A DNA stretch of 5,007 nucleotides from Desulfovibrio desulfuricans (GCA_003251995.1 QKDT01000301.1:1-5007); one strand, 5' to 3'. Counted from the stretch's first letter, positions 1 to 5,007 are shown. Numbers and translations are program-made. The notes: a model not told the origin generated them from the letters alone.

Positions 1-74
1 GCGCCGCCAAGGCGGCTCCCGCCCCCTCGCCAACCACCGGGTCCGCCGCATCGGCACCCGCCAAAGCCGCCAAA
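1..74 (+). repeat. Exact 74-bp direct repeat, copy 1 of 2
   Basis: Bases 1-74 match 550-623 at every position. The copies diverge at 75/624, where GCCTAA replaces TCG. A shared GCTTC follows at 81-85 and 627-631, after which the sequences are unrelated. The match starts exactly at the window edge, so it probably continues upstream. Both copies encode the same Ala/Pro/Lys-rich C-terminal tail. Confidence 0.95.
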
Positions 75-80
75 GCCTAA
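1..80 (+). CDS. C-terminal tail of an upstream gene, Ala/Pro-rich (partial)
   Basis: Only the 3' end is present. Bases 1-2 finish a codon, in-frame codons run from base 3, and the stop TAA is at 78-80. The visible 25 residues are almost entirely Ala, Pro, Ser, Thr and Lys and end in KAAKA. Bases 1-74 are identical to 550-623, the tail of the FmdB-type gene downstream, and are read in the same frame. The simplest reading is that the upstream gene is a second FmdB-type gene, or another gene that received the same tail by duplication or gene conversion. The two copies end differently: KAAKA here against KAAKSAS in the downstream copy. I chose this frame because it keeps the repeat's reading frame and runs open from the window edge to a stop. 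Nothing in the window identifies the N-terminal part, and an assembly artefact at the edge is also possible. Confidence 0.6.
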   Translation, partial: AAKAAPAPSPTTGSAASAPAKAAKA

Positions 81-83
81 GCT

Positions 84-132
84 TCGGACACGGGAAACCG
101 GCGTTCCGACGGCTGCGAACTTACGCGCCGTC
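84..132 (+). other. Two overlapping hairpins after the upstream stop codon
   Basis: Hairpin A: TCGGA at 84-88 pairs with TCCGA at 105-109 and encloses CGG-GAAA-CCG at 91-100, a GNRA-type tetraloop. Hairpin B: GACGGC at 108-113 pairs with GCCGTC at 127-132, and GCG at 115-117 pairs with CGC at 124-126. That is nine pairs with one bulged T (114) and the loop AACTTA. A and B share bases 108-109, so they compete slightly. The position 4-52 bases after the stop suggests 3'-end formation for the upstream transcript. No T-run follows either hairpin, so they are not canonical intrinsic terminators and may instead protect a 3' end. Confidence 0.5.
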
Positions 133-149
133 ACATATGGTGCTCGGCC

Positions 150-169
150 CGGCTGCCTTGCGGCAGCCG
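150..169 (+). other. Strong 8-bp hairpin with TTGC loop upstream of the FmdB-type gene
   Basis: CGGCTGCC at 150-157 and GGCAGCCG at 162-169 are perfect complements around the four-base loop TTGC. The stem is very GC-rich. It is followed by GC-rich and then A-rich sequence, not a T-run, on either strand. It is the third hairpin within 90 bases. It could be a weak or Rho-assisted terminator, or a protein-binding inverted repeat just upstream of the candidate promoter. Confidence 0.5.
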
Positions 170-193
170 CGCGGGGCGCAAACCAACCAGCAG

Positions 194-221
194 TGGTCAG
201 CGCGGCTTAAATCCGTGTTAT
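194..221 (+). promoter_or_regulatory. Weak candidate sigma-70 promoter for the FmdB-type gene operon
   Basis: TGGTCA at 194-199 (4 of 6 to TTGACA) and TGTTAT at 216-221 (4 of 6 to TATAAT) are separated by 16 bases. Transcription would start near 228, leaving a leader of about 12 bases that still includes the weak ribosome site GAG at 230-232. It is the best pairing I see between the hairpin cluster and the start codon, but matches of this quality occur by chance. Confidence 0.25.
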
Positions 222-239
222 GGCCTTTTGAGTGTTACC

Positions 240-635
240 ATGCCTATCTACGAATATCAGTGCCCCAAGTGTCAGCATACGTTTGAAGAATGGGTCAAGG
301 CATCGGAATCTCACGGGCAGGAACCTTGCCCCAAGTGCGGTGAGCCTTCACCCCGCATCATGTCGCACACGTCTTTTGTTCTCAAAGGCGGCGGCTGGTA
401 TGTGAGCGACTACGGTTACCGCAAGGGCGTTAAGGAAGAAGGCGGCTCCTCTGCCTCCTCTTCTGGCGCATCCAGTGGTTCCTCTGCCGCAGCTTCCGGT
501 GGCGCGGCTGGCGATAAAGCGCCCGCACCCGCATCTGATTCTGGAACCAGCGCCGCCAAGGCGGCTCCCGCCCCCTCGCCAACCACCGGGTCCGCCGCAT
601 CGGCACCCGCCAAAGCCGCCAAATCGGCTTCATGA
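240..635 (+). CDS. FmdB family zinc ribbon protein with Ser/Ala/Pro-rich tail
   Basis: A 131-residue protein of the FmdB / CxxC_CxxC_SSSS putative regulatory family. Residues 1-58 hold the family hallmarks: the MPIYEYQC start, zinc-knuckle pairs C8-x2-C11 and C30-x2-C33, and the LKGGGWYVSDY segment at 48-58. From about residue 65 the protein is low-complexity Ser, then Ala/Pro/Lys, longer than the short Ser-rich end usual for the family and likely disordered. I chose ATG 240 because it gives the canonical MPIYEY start; an in-frame TTG at 228 would add four residues. The ribosome site is weak (GAG at 230-232). The stop overlaps the purB Shine-Dalgarno, so it is very likely the first gene of an operon with purB and pyrE. 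The function of this family is not established; small zinc-binding regulator is the family-level guess. The last 25 codons lie in the exact repeat shared with bases 1-74. Confidence 0.9.
   Translation: MPIYEYQCPKCQHTFEEWVKASESHGQEPCPKCGEPSPRIMSHTSFVLKGGGWYVSDYGYRKGVKEEGGSSASSSGASSGSSAAASGGAAGDKAPAPASDSGTSAAKAAPAPSPTTGSAASAPAKAAKSAS
550..623 (+). repeat. Exact 74-bp direct repeat, copy 2 of 2
   Basis: Identical to bases 1-74. It lies inside the 3' end of the FmdB-type gene and encodes its Ala/Pro/Ser/Thr/Lys tail. It is read in the same frame as copy 1, with a spacing of 549 bp between copies. Confidence 0.95.
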
Positions 636-642
636 GGCAGCC

Positions 643-1959
643 ATGATTGATCGCTACACCCGTAAGGAAATGGGCCGTATCTGGACCCTTGAAAACCGCT
701 ATCAAGCATGGCTCGATGTGGAACTGGCTGTGTGCCGCGCCTGGAGCGACATGGGCCGCATCCCCGCTCAGGCGGTGGACAATATTCAGGCCAAGGCCGC
801 CATTGACGTGGATCGCATTTTGGCCATTGAAGAAGTGACCCGCCACGACGTCATTGCCTTTTTGACCTCGCTTGAGGAAAAAGTGGGCGCGGAAGACGCG
901 CGCTACATCCATCTGGGCTGCACCTCGTCCGACATCGTGGACACCGCCAACGCTCTTTTGCTTATGCAGGCCGGGCGGTTGATCCTGCAAGATATTCGCG
1001 GTCTTATGACTGCCATTGAAAATTTGGCCCGCCGCCACAAGGGTGTGCTGTGCATGGGCCGTACCCACGGCATCCACGCTGAACCCACCAGCTTTGGCCT
1101 GAAAATGGCTGGATTCTACGCCGAATTTGAGCGCCATCTGGCCCGGGTGGAAGCAGGGGTCGAAAGCGTGCGCGTGGGCAAGATCTCTGGCGCGGTGGGA
1201 ACCTACGCGTTCTTGTCGCCCGAGCTTGAACAGCGCGCCCTGGGCTACCTTGAACTTGGGGTTGACCCGCACTCCACCCAGATTATCCAGCGCGACCGCT
1301 ACGCCCACTTTTTCACCTCGCTGGCTGTGCTGGCTGGCGGCGTAGAGCGCCTGTGCGTGGAACTGCGCCACCTGCAACGTACGGAAGTGCTTGAGGTGGA
1401 AGAAGGTTTTGCCAAGGGGCAAAAGGGTTCTTCGGCTATGCCGCACAAAAAGAACCCCATTTCGGCAGAGAACATGAGCGGTCTTTCGCGCCTTTTGCGC
1501 ACCAACGCTCTGGCTTCGCTGGAAAATCAGGCCCTGTGGCACGAGCGCGACATCAGCCATTCTTCTGTGGAGCGGGTGATCATGCCCGACTCTACCATTC
1601 TTGCCGATTACGTGCTGACCCGCCTGACCAAGCTGCTGGAAGGCCTGGTGGTCAAGCCCGAGCGCATGCGTGAAAACATGGAACGCTCCTACGGCCTCTA
1701 TTTTTCGCAGCGCGTGCTTACGGCCCTCATTGCAACGGGGCTTCCCCGTCAGCAGGCCTACGAGGCCGTGCAGCGCCTTGCCATGCAAAGCTGGGAAAGT
1801 CGTACCCCCTTCCCCGAGCTGGTCTGCAACGATGCCGACATGAGCGGACGGCTGGGCGCGGCTGCGCTGGCTGAGCTTTTTGACCCTGCGTACTACCTGC
1901 AACATGAAGACGAAATCTTTGCCCGAGTGTTCAAGAACGCTTCGGCCAACAAGGCTTAG
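643..1959 (+). CDS. purB: Adenylosuccinate lyase
   Basis: Catalyses two fumarate-releasing steps in purine synthesis: SAICAR to AICAR and adenylosuccinate to AMP; cytosolic, a homotetramer in this family. The 438-residue length fits the B. subtilis-type enzyme. Visible signatures of the fumarase/aspartase superfamily: RHDV with H68 (matching the catalytic His68 of the B. subtilis enzyme), GRTHGIHAEP at 139-148 with the conserved His in RTHG (H142), and the fumarate lyase signature GSSAMPHKKNP at 262-272, whose serines lie in the catalytic flexible loop. No key residue is missing. ATG 643 is preceded by GAGG at 634-637 with five bases of spacing, and this site overlaps the stop of the FmdB-type gene (633-635), so translation is probably coupled. 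The frame is open further upstream, but only into the FmdB-type gene and without family similarity. pyrE follows after nine bases. Confidence 0.97.
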   Translation: MIDRYTRKEMGRIWTLENRYQAWLDVELAVCRAWSDMGRIPAQAVDNIQAKAAIDVDRILAIEEVTRHDVIAFLTSLEEKVGAEDARYIHLGCTSSDIVDTANALLLMQAGRLILQDIRGLMTAIENLARRHKGVLCMGRTHGIHAEPTSFGLKMAGFYAEFERHLARVEAGVESVRVGKISGAVGTYAFLSPELEQRALGYLELGVDPHSTQIIQRDRYAHFFTSLAVLAGGVERLCVELRHLQRTEVLEVEEGFAKGQKGSSAMPHKKNPISAENMSGLSRLLRTNALASLENQALWHERDISHSSVERVIMPDSTILADYVLTRLTKLLEGLVVKPERMRENMERSYGLYFSQRVLTALIATGLPRQQAYEAVQRLAMQSWESRTPFPELVCNDADMSGRLGAAALAELFDPAYYLQHEDEIFARVFKNASANKA

Positions 1960-1968
1960 GACACCGTC

Positions 1969-2550
1969 ATGCATACTCCCACTCCTGAAGAACTGCTGGA
2001 GCTCAAGCGCCGTCTTGCACGCCTGTTGGTAGAAAAATCTTACCGTGAGGGAGATTTTGTGCTGGCATCGGGCCGCAGAAGCGACTATTATTTTGATTGC
2101 CGTGTCACGGCATTGCACGCTGAAGGCTCGTGGTTAATCGGTACGCTGTTCAATAACATGCTCCGTCAGATGGACATAAAGGGCGTGGGCGGCATGACCA
2201 TGGGGGCTGACCCCCTTGTTGCAGCCACCACTGTCATTTCGCATGAACAGGGCAGACCGTTGCACGGGCTCTTGGTCCGCAAGGAAGCCAAGGGCCATGG
2301 CACAGGGCAGTTTGTTGAAGGATTGGGCAATTTCTGCGCGGGCGACCGCGTGGCGATGCTTGAAGATGTGGTCACCACCGGCGGCTCTCTGCTGAAAGCC
2401 TGTGATCGTGTGCGCGACGCGGGCATGTCCATTGTGGCGGTATGCGCCATTCTGGACCGGGAGGAAGGTGGCCGGGAAAAGCTCCGTGAGGCGGGATATG
2501 ACCTGCTTGCGCTCTTTACCCGTGCGGAATTGGTGGACCTTGCGCGTTAA
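1969..2550 (+). CDS. pyrE: Orotate phosphoribosyltransferase
   Basis: Converts orotate and PRPP to orotidine 5'-phosphate, the penultimate step of UMP synthesis; cytosolic, normally a homodimer with shared active sites. The 193 residues are a full-length bacterial type I PRTase. Visible motifs are the flexible catalytic loop RKEAKGHGTG at 104-113, with the conserved Lys and His, and the PRPP-binding signature MLEDVVTTGGS at 130-140, with the acidic pair E132-D133 followed by the TTGGS phosphate loop. The N-terminal segment FVLASGRRSDYYFDCR is also typical of PyrE. ATG 1969 has AGGA at 1958-1961 with seven bases of spacing. That site overlaps the purB stop (1957-1959), giving the same coupling arrangement as upstream. 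Placing purB and pyrE together co-expresses purine and pyrimidine synthesis. I saw no attenuator or pyrimidine-sensing leader in front of it. Confidence 0.96.
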   Translation: MHTPTPEELLELKRRLARLLVEKSYREGDFVLASGRRSDYYFDCRVTALHAEGSWLIGTLFNNMLRQMDIKGVGGMTMGADPLVAATTVISHEQGRPLHGLLVRKEAKGHGTGQFVEGLGNFCAGDRVAMLEDVVTTGGSLLKACDRVRDAGMSIVAVCAILDREEGGREKLREAGYDLLALFTRAELVDLAR

Positions 2551-2587
2551 GGACTCTGCCGCCCACAGCGCCTTGCCCCAAGGGACA

Positions 2588-4798
2588 TTGGCGCAACGTT
2601 TGATCGGCTTAGTAGCCAGGTCTCTTGTCAGGTGCGTGGTTTGTGGTGTGTTGGTGGTCTTGGGTATTGGCTGCCCATTTGCCTCTCCGCACTTGGCCCA
2701 GGCCGAAGAATGGCAAGCCTCTCTGTACAACGAGGGGCTTCCTACGCATCTGGTGGCAGTGGACAAAAAGCGCCAGACCTTCATGTTTTTTGAGAAAAAA
2801 AGTCCTCTCAAGCTCAAGTATACCTATCCATGTACCACAGGCCAGTTGCCCGGCGACAAGCAGGCCCTCAACGATCTGCGTACGCCCGAGGGTGTCTACT
2901 TTGTGGAATATAAAATTGCCAGCGGGTTGGATTTCAAGGAATACGGCGGCATTGCCTATACTTTGAACTACCCCAATCCGGTGGACAAGCTGCGCGGTAA
3001 AACCGGTCATGGCATATGGATTCACAGCAAGGGGTTTGGCATTGAACCGCTCTCTACCCGAGGCTGTGTTGCCATTGGCCTTAAAGAAATTGACGAAGTC
3101 GGGCCGCAACTGACGCCCGGCACCGCAGTGGTGTTGGCTGAAAAAATGGACGAAACCGCCCAGCCGCGCACTGATACCAGCACAGCCCATGAACTGCGCC
3201 GTCTTATGCAGAGCTGGAGCAACGCCTGGGCCGCTCGTTCTGTGAAGATGTTTGATTTCTATGATTCTGATGCCTATTCCAAGGCCATGCCAGAAACTTT
3301 TTCGGCCTTTAAGCTGAACAAAGAACGGTTGTTCAAATCGCTGAAGTTCATCAAAATTTTCAACCGTAAAATCAATGTGCTTGAAGGCCCGGGGTATTGG
3401 GTTACCTGGTCTGAGCAGTTCTACACAGCATCAAATCTTTCCACAGAAGGTGTTCGCCGCCTGTACTGGCAGCGCGGGAAGGACCAGAAGTTCCGCATTG
3501 TGGGCATGGAGTGGACACCGCGCGATCTTGGCATGCGCGCCGCTTTCCAGAGAGGCCAACTGGTTGCGGAGGCCCCCTTGCAGCAGGTCTCCGATGCCTC
3601 GTCTGAAGCACCTCAGCGGCCTCGCCTGGATATGCCCGAAGCCGCCCCCGAAAAGGCGGAGCAGGCCGCCCTTACAGCGCCGCAGCCCTCGCAGGATAAA
3701 ATTTCGGAAGACAAGACCTCGGCGGATAAAACCCCGGCTGGCAAGACTCCGTCGGACAAAGCCGCGCAGGAAAAGCTTGTTGCCTCCAATGATCCCCTGG
3801 TAGCCCGACGCGGCACCACGCCGCCCCCGGCAGAAATCAATTGGGGCGCACGCCCTGGTATGGAAGAAGCAGCGCGCAGCGCTGACGAGTCTGCCCAGGA
3901 AGGCACGCCCGGCAAACCCGTCGAAGCGCAGCCCGTGGCCCAAATGCCCTCGCCTACCACAGTTCAGGCCCCCATTACCACTCCAGCGCAAACGGCAAGC
4001 GCTCAGGTGGCTCCAACCATGGTGGCGCAGCCCTTGGCTCTTACGCCGGAGGTGCGCACTGCTCTGGAAAAAGCTGTGAAGGCCTGGAATGCCGGTTTTG
4101 CGGCGCGTTCGACCAACATTGCCTCCCTTTACGACCAATCCCGGTATAACCGGGAGGCGGGTACGCCGCGTGGTTATTCGTATAGTTCAACCATGCGTGA
4201 GCTTGGACGTGTTTTTGCCGCGCCGTGGCTGCAACTCATAAGCCGCAAACCCACGTTTGAGGTTCAGGGGCCGCTGGCTGTGAGCCACTGCGAGCAGCTC
4301 GTGGTTGGCCCCAAAGGTTTAGAGCAGGGCGTGCGGTCCTTCTGGTGGAAAAGGGACGACAAGGGCGATTTTCGCATTGTTGCCTCGCAGTTCAAGCCAG
4401 AAGAGCTTGGCCTTGCGGCGGATTATCTGGATCAGGTCAGCGACTCTGCCAGCGCCATGGTTGAAAAATGGCGTAGAAGCTGGGAAGCTGGACATCTGGA
4501 AGACTACATCAGCTACTACACCAACGATGCCGTGCAGCAGGGCCGCTGGGGTGCCAAGAATATTCAAAAGCAGAAGGAACTGCTTTGGCAGCGCGTAAAG
4601 CCTACACTTGTGCAGATTACAGGGCTGCGCCTGGTAGCTGACAAGCAGGGCCTTCGTGCCGACATGAACCAGATTTACGCTGACAGTTCAGGTCATACAG
4701 ACCGCGGCACCAAGTCGTTGCTGCTGCGTTTTGACGGCAAAACCTGGCACATTGCCCGAGAAGATTGGGTGCCTTTGGGCGCTCCTGTTGCGCAATAA
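2588..4798 (+). CDS. Exported L,D-transpeptidase (YkuD, Csd6-like) with three NTF2-like domains
   Basis: Predicted periplasmic peptidoglycan enzyme of 736 residues from TTG 2588. The signal peptide is about residues 1-39: Arg at 4, 11 and 15, a Val/Leu/Gly core, cleavage after AQA. The YkuD domain is about 54-187, with catalytic HSKG (H146) and STRGC (C160), the H-x13-C arrangement of L,D-transpeptidases and Csd6-type L,D-carboxypeptidases. NTF2-like domain 1 is about 202-312. A Pro/Ala/Lys-rich linker follows, about 313-484. NTF2-like domains 2 (about 485-606) and 3 (about 618-732) complete the protein. The three domains share a W-x3-[WF]-x-A helix near the start and a final strand pair such as FRIVGMEW or FRIVASQF. 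The start is uncertain: no suitable ATG exists. TTG 2588 has AAGGG only three bases away, TTG 2600 has it too far, TTG 2540 overlaps pyrE, and GTG 2636 loses the basic n-region. Csd6 and Pgp2, which share the YkuD/NTF2-like plan, trim peptidoglycan peptides and set helical shape. A shape role here is inference. Confidence 0.88.
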   Translation: MAQRLIGLVARSLVRCVVCGVLVVLGIGCPFASPHLAQAEEWQASLYNEGLPTHLVAVDKKRQTFMFFEKKSPLKLKYTYPCTTGQLPGDKQALNDLRTPEGVYFVEYKIASGLDFKEYGGIAYTLNYPNPVDKLRGKTGHGIWIHSKGFGIEPLSTRGCVAIGLKEIDEVGPQLTPGTAVVLAEKMDETAQPRTDTSTAHELRRLMQSWSNAWAARSVKMFDFYDSDAYSKAMPETFSAFKLNKERLFKSLKFIKIFNRKINVLEGPGYWVTWSEQFYTASNLSTEGVRRLYWQRGKDQKFRIVGMEWTPRDLGMRAAFQRGQLVAEAPLQQVSDASSEAPQRPRLDMPEAAPEKAEQAALTAPQPSQDKISEDKTSADKTPAGKTPSDKAAQEKLVASNDPLVARRGTTPPPAEINWGARPGMEEAARSADESAQEGTPGKPVEAQPVAQMPSPTTVQAPITTPAQTASAQVAPTMVAQPLALTPEVRTALEKAVKAWNAGFAARSTNIASLYDQSRYNREAGTPRGYSYSSTMRELGRVFAAPWLQLISRKPTFEVQGPLAVSHCEQLVVGPKGLEQGVRSFWWKRDDKGDFRIVASQFKPEELGLAADYLDQVSDSASAMVEKWRRSWEAGHLEDYISYYTNDAVQQGRWGAKNIQKQKELLWQRVKPTLVQITGLRLVADKQGLRADMNQIYADSSGHTDRGTKSLLLRFDGKTWHIAREDWVPLGAPVAQ
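3695..3775 (+). repeat. Imperfect 15-bp repeats encoding Lys-rich pentapeptides
   Basis: Inside the linker of the L,D-transpeptidase gene, residues 370-396 read as consecutive five-residue units DKISE, DKTSA, DKTPA, GKTPS and DKAAQ, followed by EK. Each unit is 15 bases. Lys at position 2 is invariant and position 1 is Asp or Gly. The segment is probably a flexible, charged spacer between NTF2-like domains 1 and 2, perhaps able to contact anionic wall polymers. The units are diverged at DNA level, so recent slippage is not evident. Confidence 0.75.
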
Positions 4799-4821
4799 CA
4801 GCGGCATATTCATAGAGCATT

Positions 4822-4849
4822 TTGACCTGCGTTGCGCCTGTGCTAGGTT
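4822..4849 (+). promoter_or_regulatory. Candidate sigma-70 promoter with extended -10
   Basis: TTGACC at 4822-4827 (5 of 6 to the -35 consensus) and TAGGTT at 4844-4849 are separated by 16 bases, and the -10 is preceded by TGC at 4841-4843, an extended -10 (TGn). Transcription would begin near 4856. It starts 24 bases after the stop of the L,D-transpeptidase gene and points into the non-coding right end, so it would serve a new transcription unit. Confidence 0.5.
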
Positions 4850-4855
4850 GTAACC

Positions 4856-5007
4856 ACGCTGTTGCCTTGCCAATGCTAATTATGCCGTAGCAGCATGTGT
4901 TTTATAAAACAGCCCAGCATCACCATGGGCTACGGCTGATTGCACGGATACCGCCGCTGTCGTGTTGGGGGCGTCGATGCCACGCAAGCAACAGTGTTGC
5001 CTGGTTT
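4856..5007 (+). ncRNA. Putative structured small RNA or structured 5' leader (runs to window end)
   Basis: No complete gene lies here. Starting at the predicted transcription start, bases 4856-4870 can pair with 4984-4997. The core CTGTTG with CAACAG (4859-4864 and 4989-4994) is extended by a C-G pair, one bulged C, TTGC with GCAA, and three outer pairs, making 14 pairs in all. Inside, GCCGTAGC at 4884-4891 is perfectly complementary to GCTACGGC at 4929-4936. Between the two helices lies an A/T-rich 13-base strand (4871-4883) opposite a longer strand able to form small hairpins. A closing helix that begins at a transcription start is typical of stable small RNAs, and the bubble-like layout recalls 6S RNA, but I recognise no family-specific sequence. 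Alternatively this is a leader of a gene starting at ATG 4977, which has GGGGG five bases upstream and encodes MPRKQQCC into the window edge. Confidence 0.35.
4898..4911. repeat. Perfect 14-bp palindrome
   Basis: TGTTTTATAAAACA equals its own reverse complement. It is the only strongly A/T-rich stretch in the right-hand non-coding segment and lies about 50 bases downstream of the candidate -10. It could be an operator for a dimeric regulator, or part of the apical region of the putative RNA hairpin 4884-4936. No regulator can be assigned from the sequence. Confidence 0.5.

Noticed and set aside
475..642. Upstream extension of purB by 56 codons to an ATG at 475
   Set aside because: The extension is an out-of-frame reading of the FmdB-type gene tail, with Pro/Arg-rich composition and no lyase similarity. 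ATG 643 has a proper Shine-Dalgarno and gives the usual family length.
430..2118. A 562-codon open frame on the minus strand opposite purB
   Set aside because: It lies entirely antisense to strongly recognised genes (the FmdB-type gene, purB and the start of pyrE), shows no recognisable domain, and is explained by GC-rich codon bias of purB keeping the opposite frame open.
2402..2587. ATG 2402 as the start of the YkuD gene
   Set aside because: It would overlap pyrE by 149 bases and place about 60 residues of non-signal sequence before a clear signal peptide.
2663..2674. Lipobox (GIGC) in the YkuD protein signal peptide
   Set aside because: Position -3 is Gly instead of Leu/Val/Ile, and a good type I cleavage site (AQA before EEW) lies ten residues downstream, so a lipoprotein is less likely.
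3431..4138. Minus-strand open frames within the L,D-transpeptidase gene
   Set aside because: They are shadows of the linker and NTF2-like coding sequence, have no ribosome sites or recognisable domains, and contain Gly/Arg-rich composition typical of antisense translation.
4895..4939. Short open frame of 14 codons (ATG 4895 to TGA 4939) as a leader peptide
   Set aside because: It has no Shine-Dalgarno, no run of regulatory codons, and lies inside the putative hairpin region.
4977..5007. Start of a further protein gene (ATG 4977, MPRKQQCC onward)
   Set aside because: Only ten codons are visible and the GGGGG upstream is a non-standard ribosome site. Kept as an alternative to the small RNA reading but not called as a gene.

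Overview
The window looks like a chromosomal segment of a Desulfovibrio-type sulfate reducer (Desulfovibrionaceae). It is moderately GC-rich. It carries a C-terminally Ser/Ala/Pro-extended FmdB-type zinc ribbon protein, a B. subtilis-type PurB, a short bacterial PyrE and a large periplasmic L,D-transpeptidase of the Csd6 type, all on the + strand. The taxonomic call rests on protein character and gene order as I remember them, not on a search.

Layout. Bases 1-80 are the last codons of a gene that begins outside the window. Its final 74 in-window bases are identical to the 3' end of the FmdB-type gene 549 bp downstream. Bases 81-239 are non-coding and contain three consecutive GC-rich hairpins and a weak candidate promoter. 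Then follow the FmdB-type gene (240-635), purB (643-1959), pyrE (1969-2550) and a YkuD-domain gene (about 2588-4798). Gaps are 7, 9 and about 37 bp. The Shine-Dalgarno sequences of purB and pyrE are built into or directly abut the preceding stop codons, so this reads as one translationally coupled operon. Bases 4799-5007 lack a complete gene. They contain a good extended -10 promoter followed by a sequence whose predicted 5' end can pair with a segment about 130 nt downstream, which suggests a small structured RNA or a structured leader.

Biology. PurB (AMP/IMP synthesis) and PyrE (UMP synthesis) supply nucleotides. The FmdB-type protein is a small putative regulator of unknown role. The last gene encodes an exported peptidoglycan enzyme: signal peptide, YkuD catalytic domain with an intact His/Cys motif, a first NTF2-like domain, a low-complexity Pro/Ala/Lys linker of about 170 residues, then two further NTF2-like domains. 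Csd6 of Helicobacter and Pgp2 of Campylobacter share the YkuD + NTF2-like plan and set helical cell shape, so a role in the curved shape of Desulfovibrio is an attractive inference.

The most interesting items are the triplicated NTF2-like module in the L,D-transpeptidase, the exact 74-bp tail repeat at the left edge, the hairpin cluster before the FmdB-type gene, and the putative RNA at the right edge.
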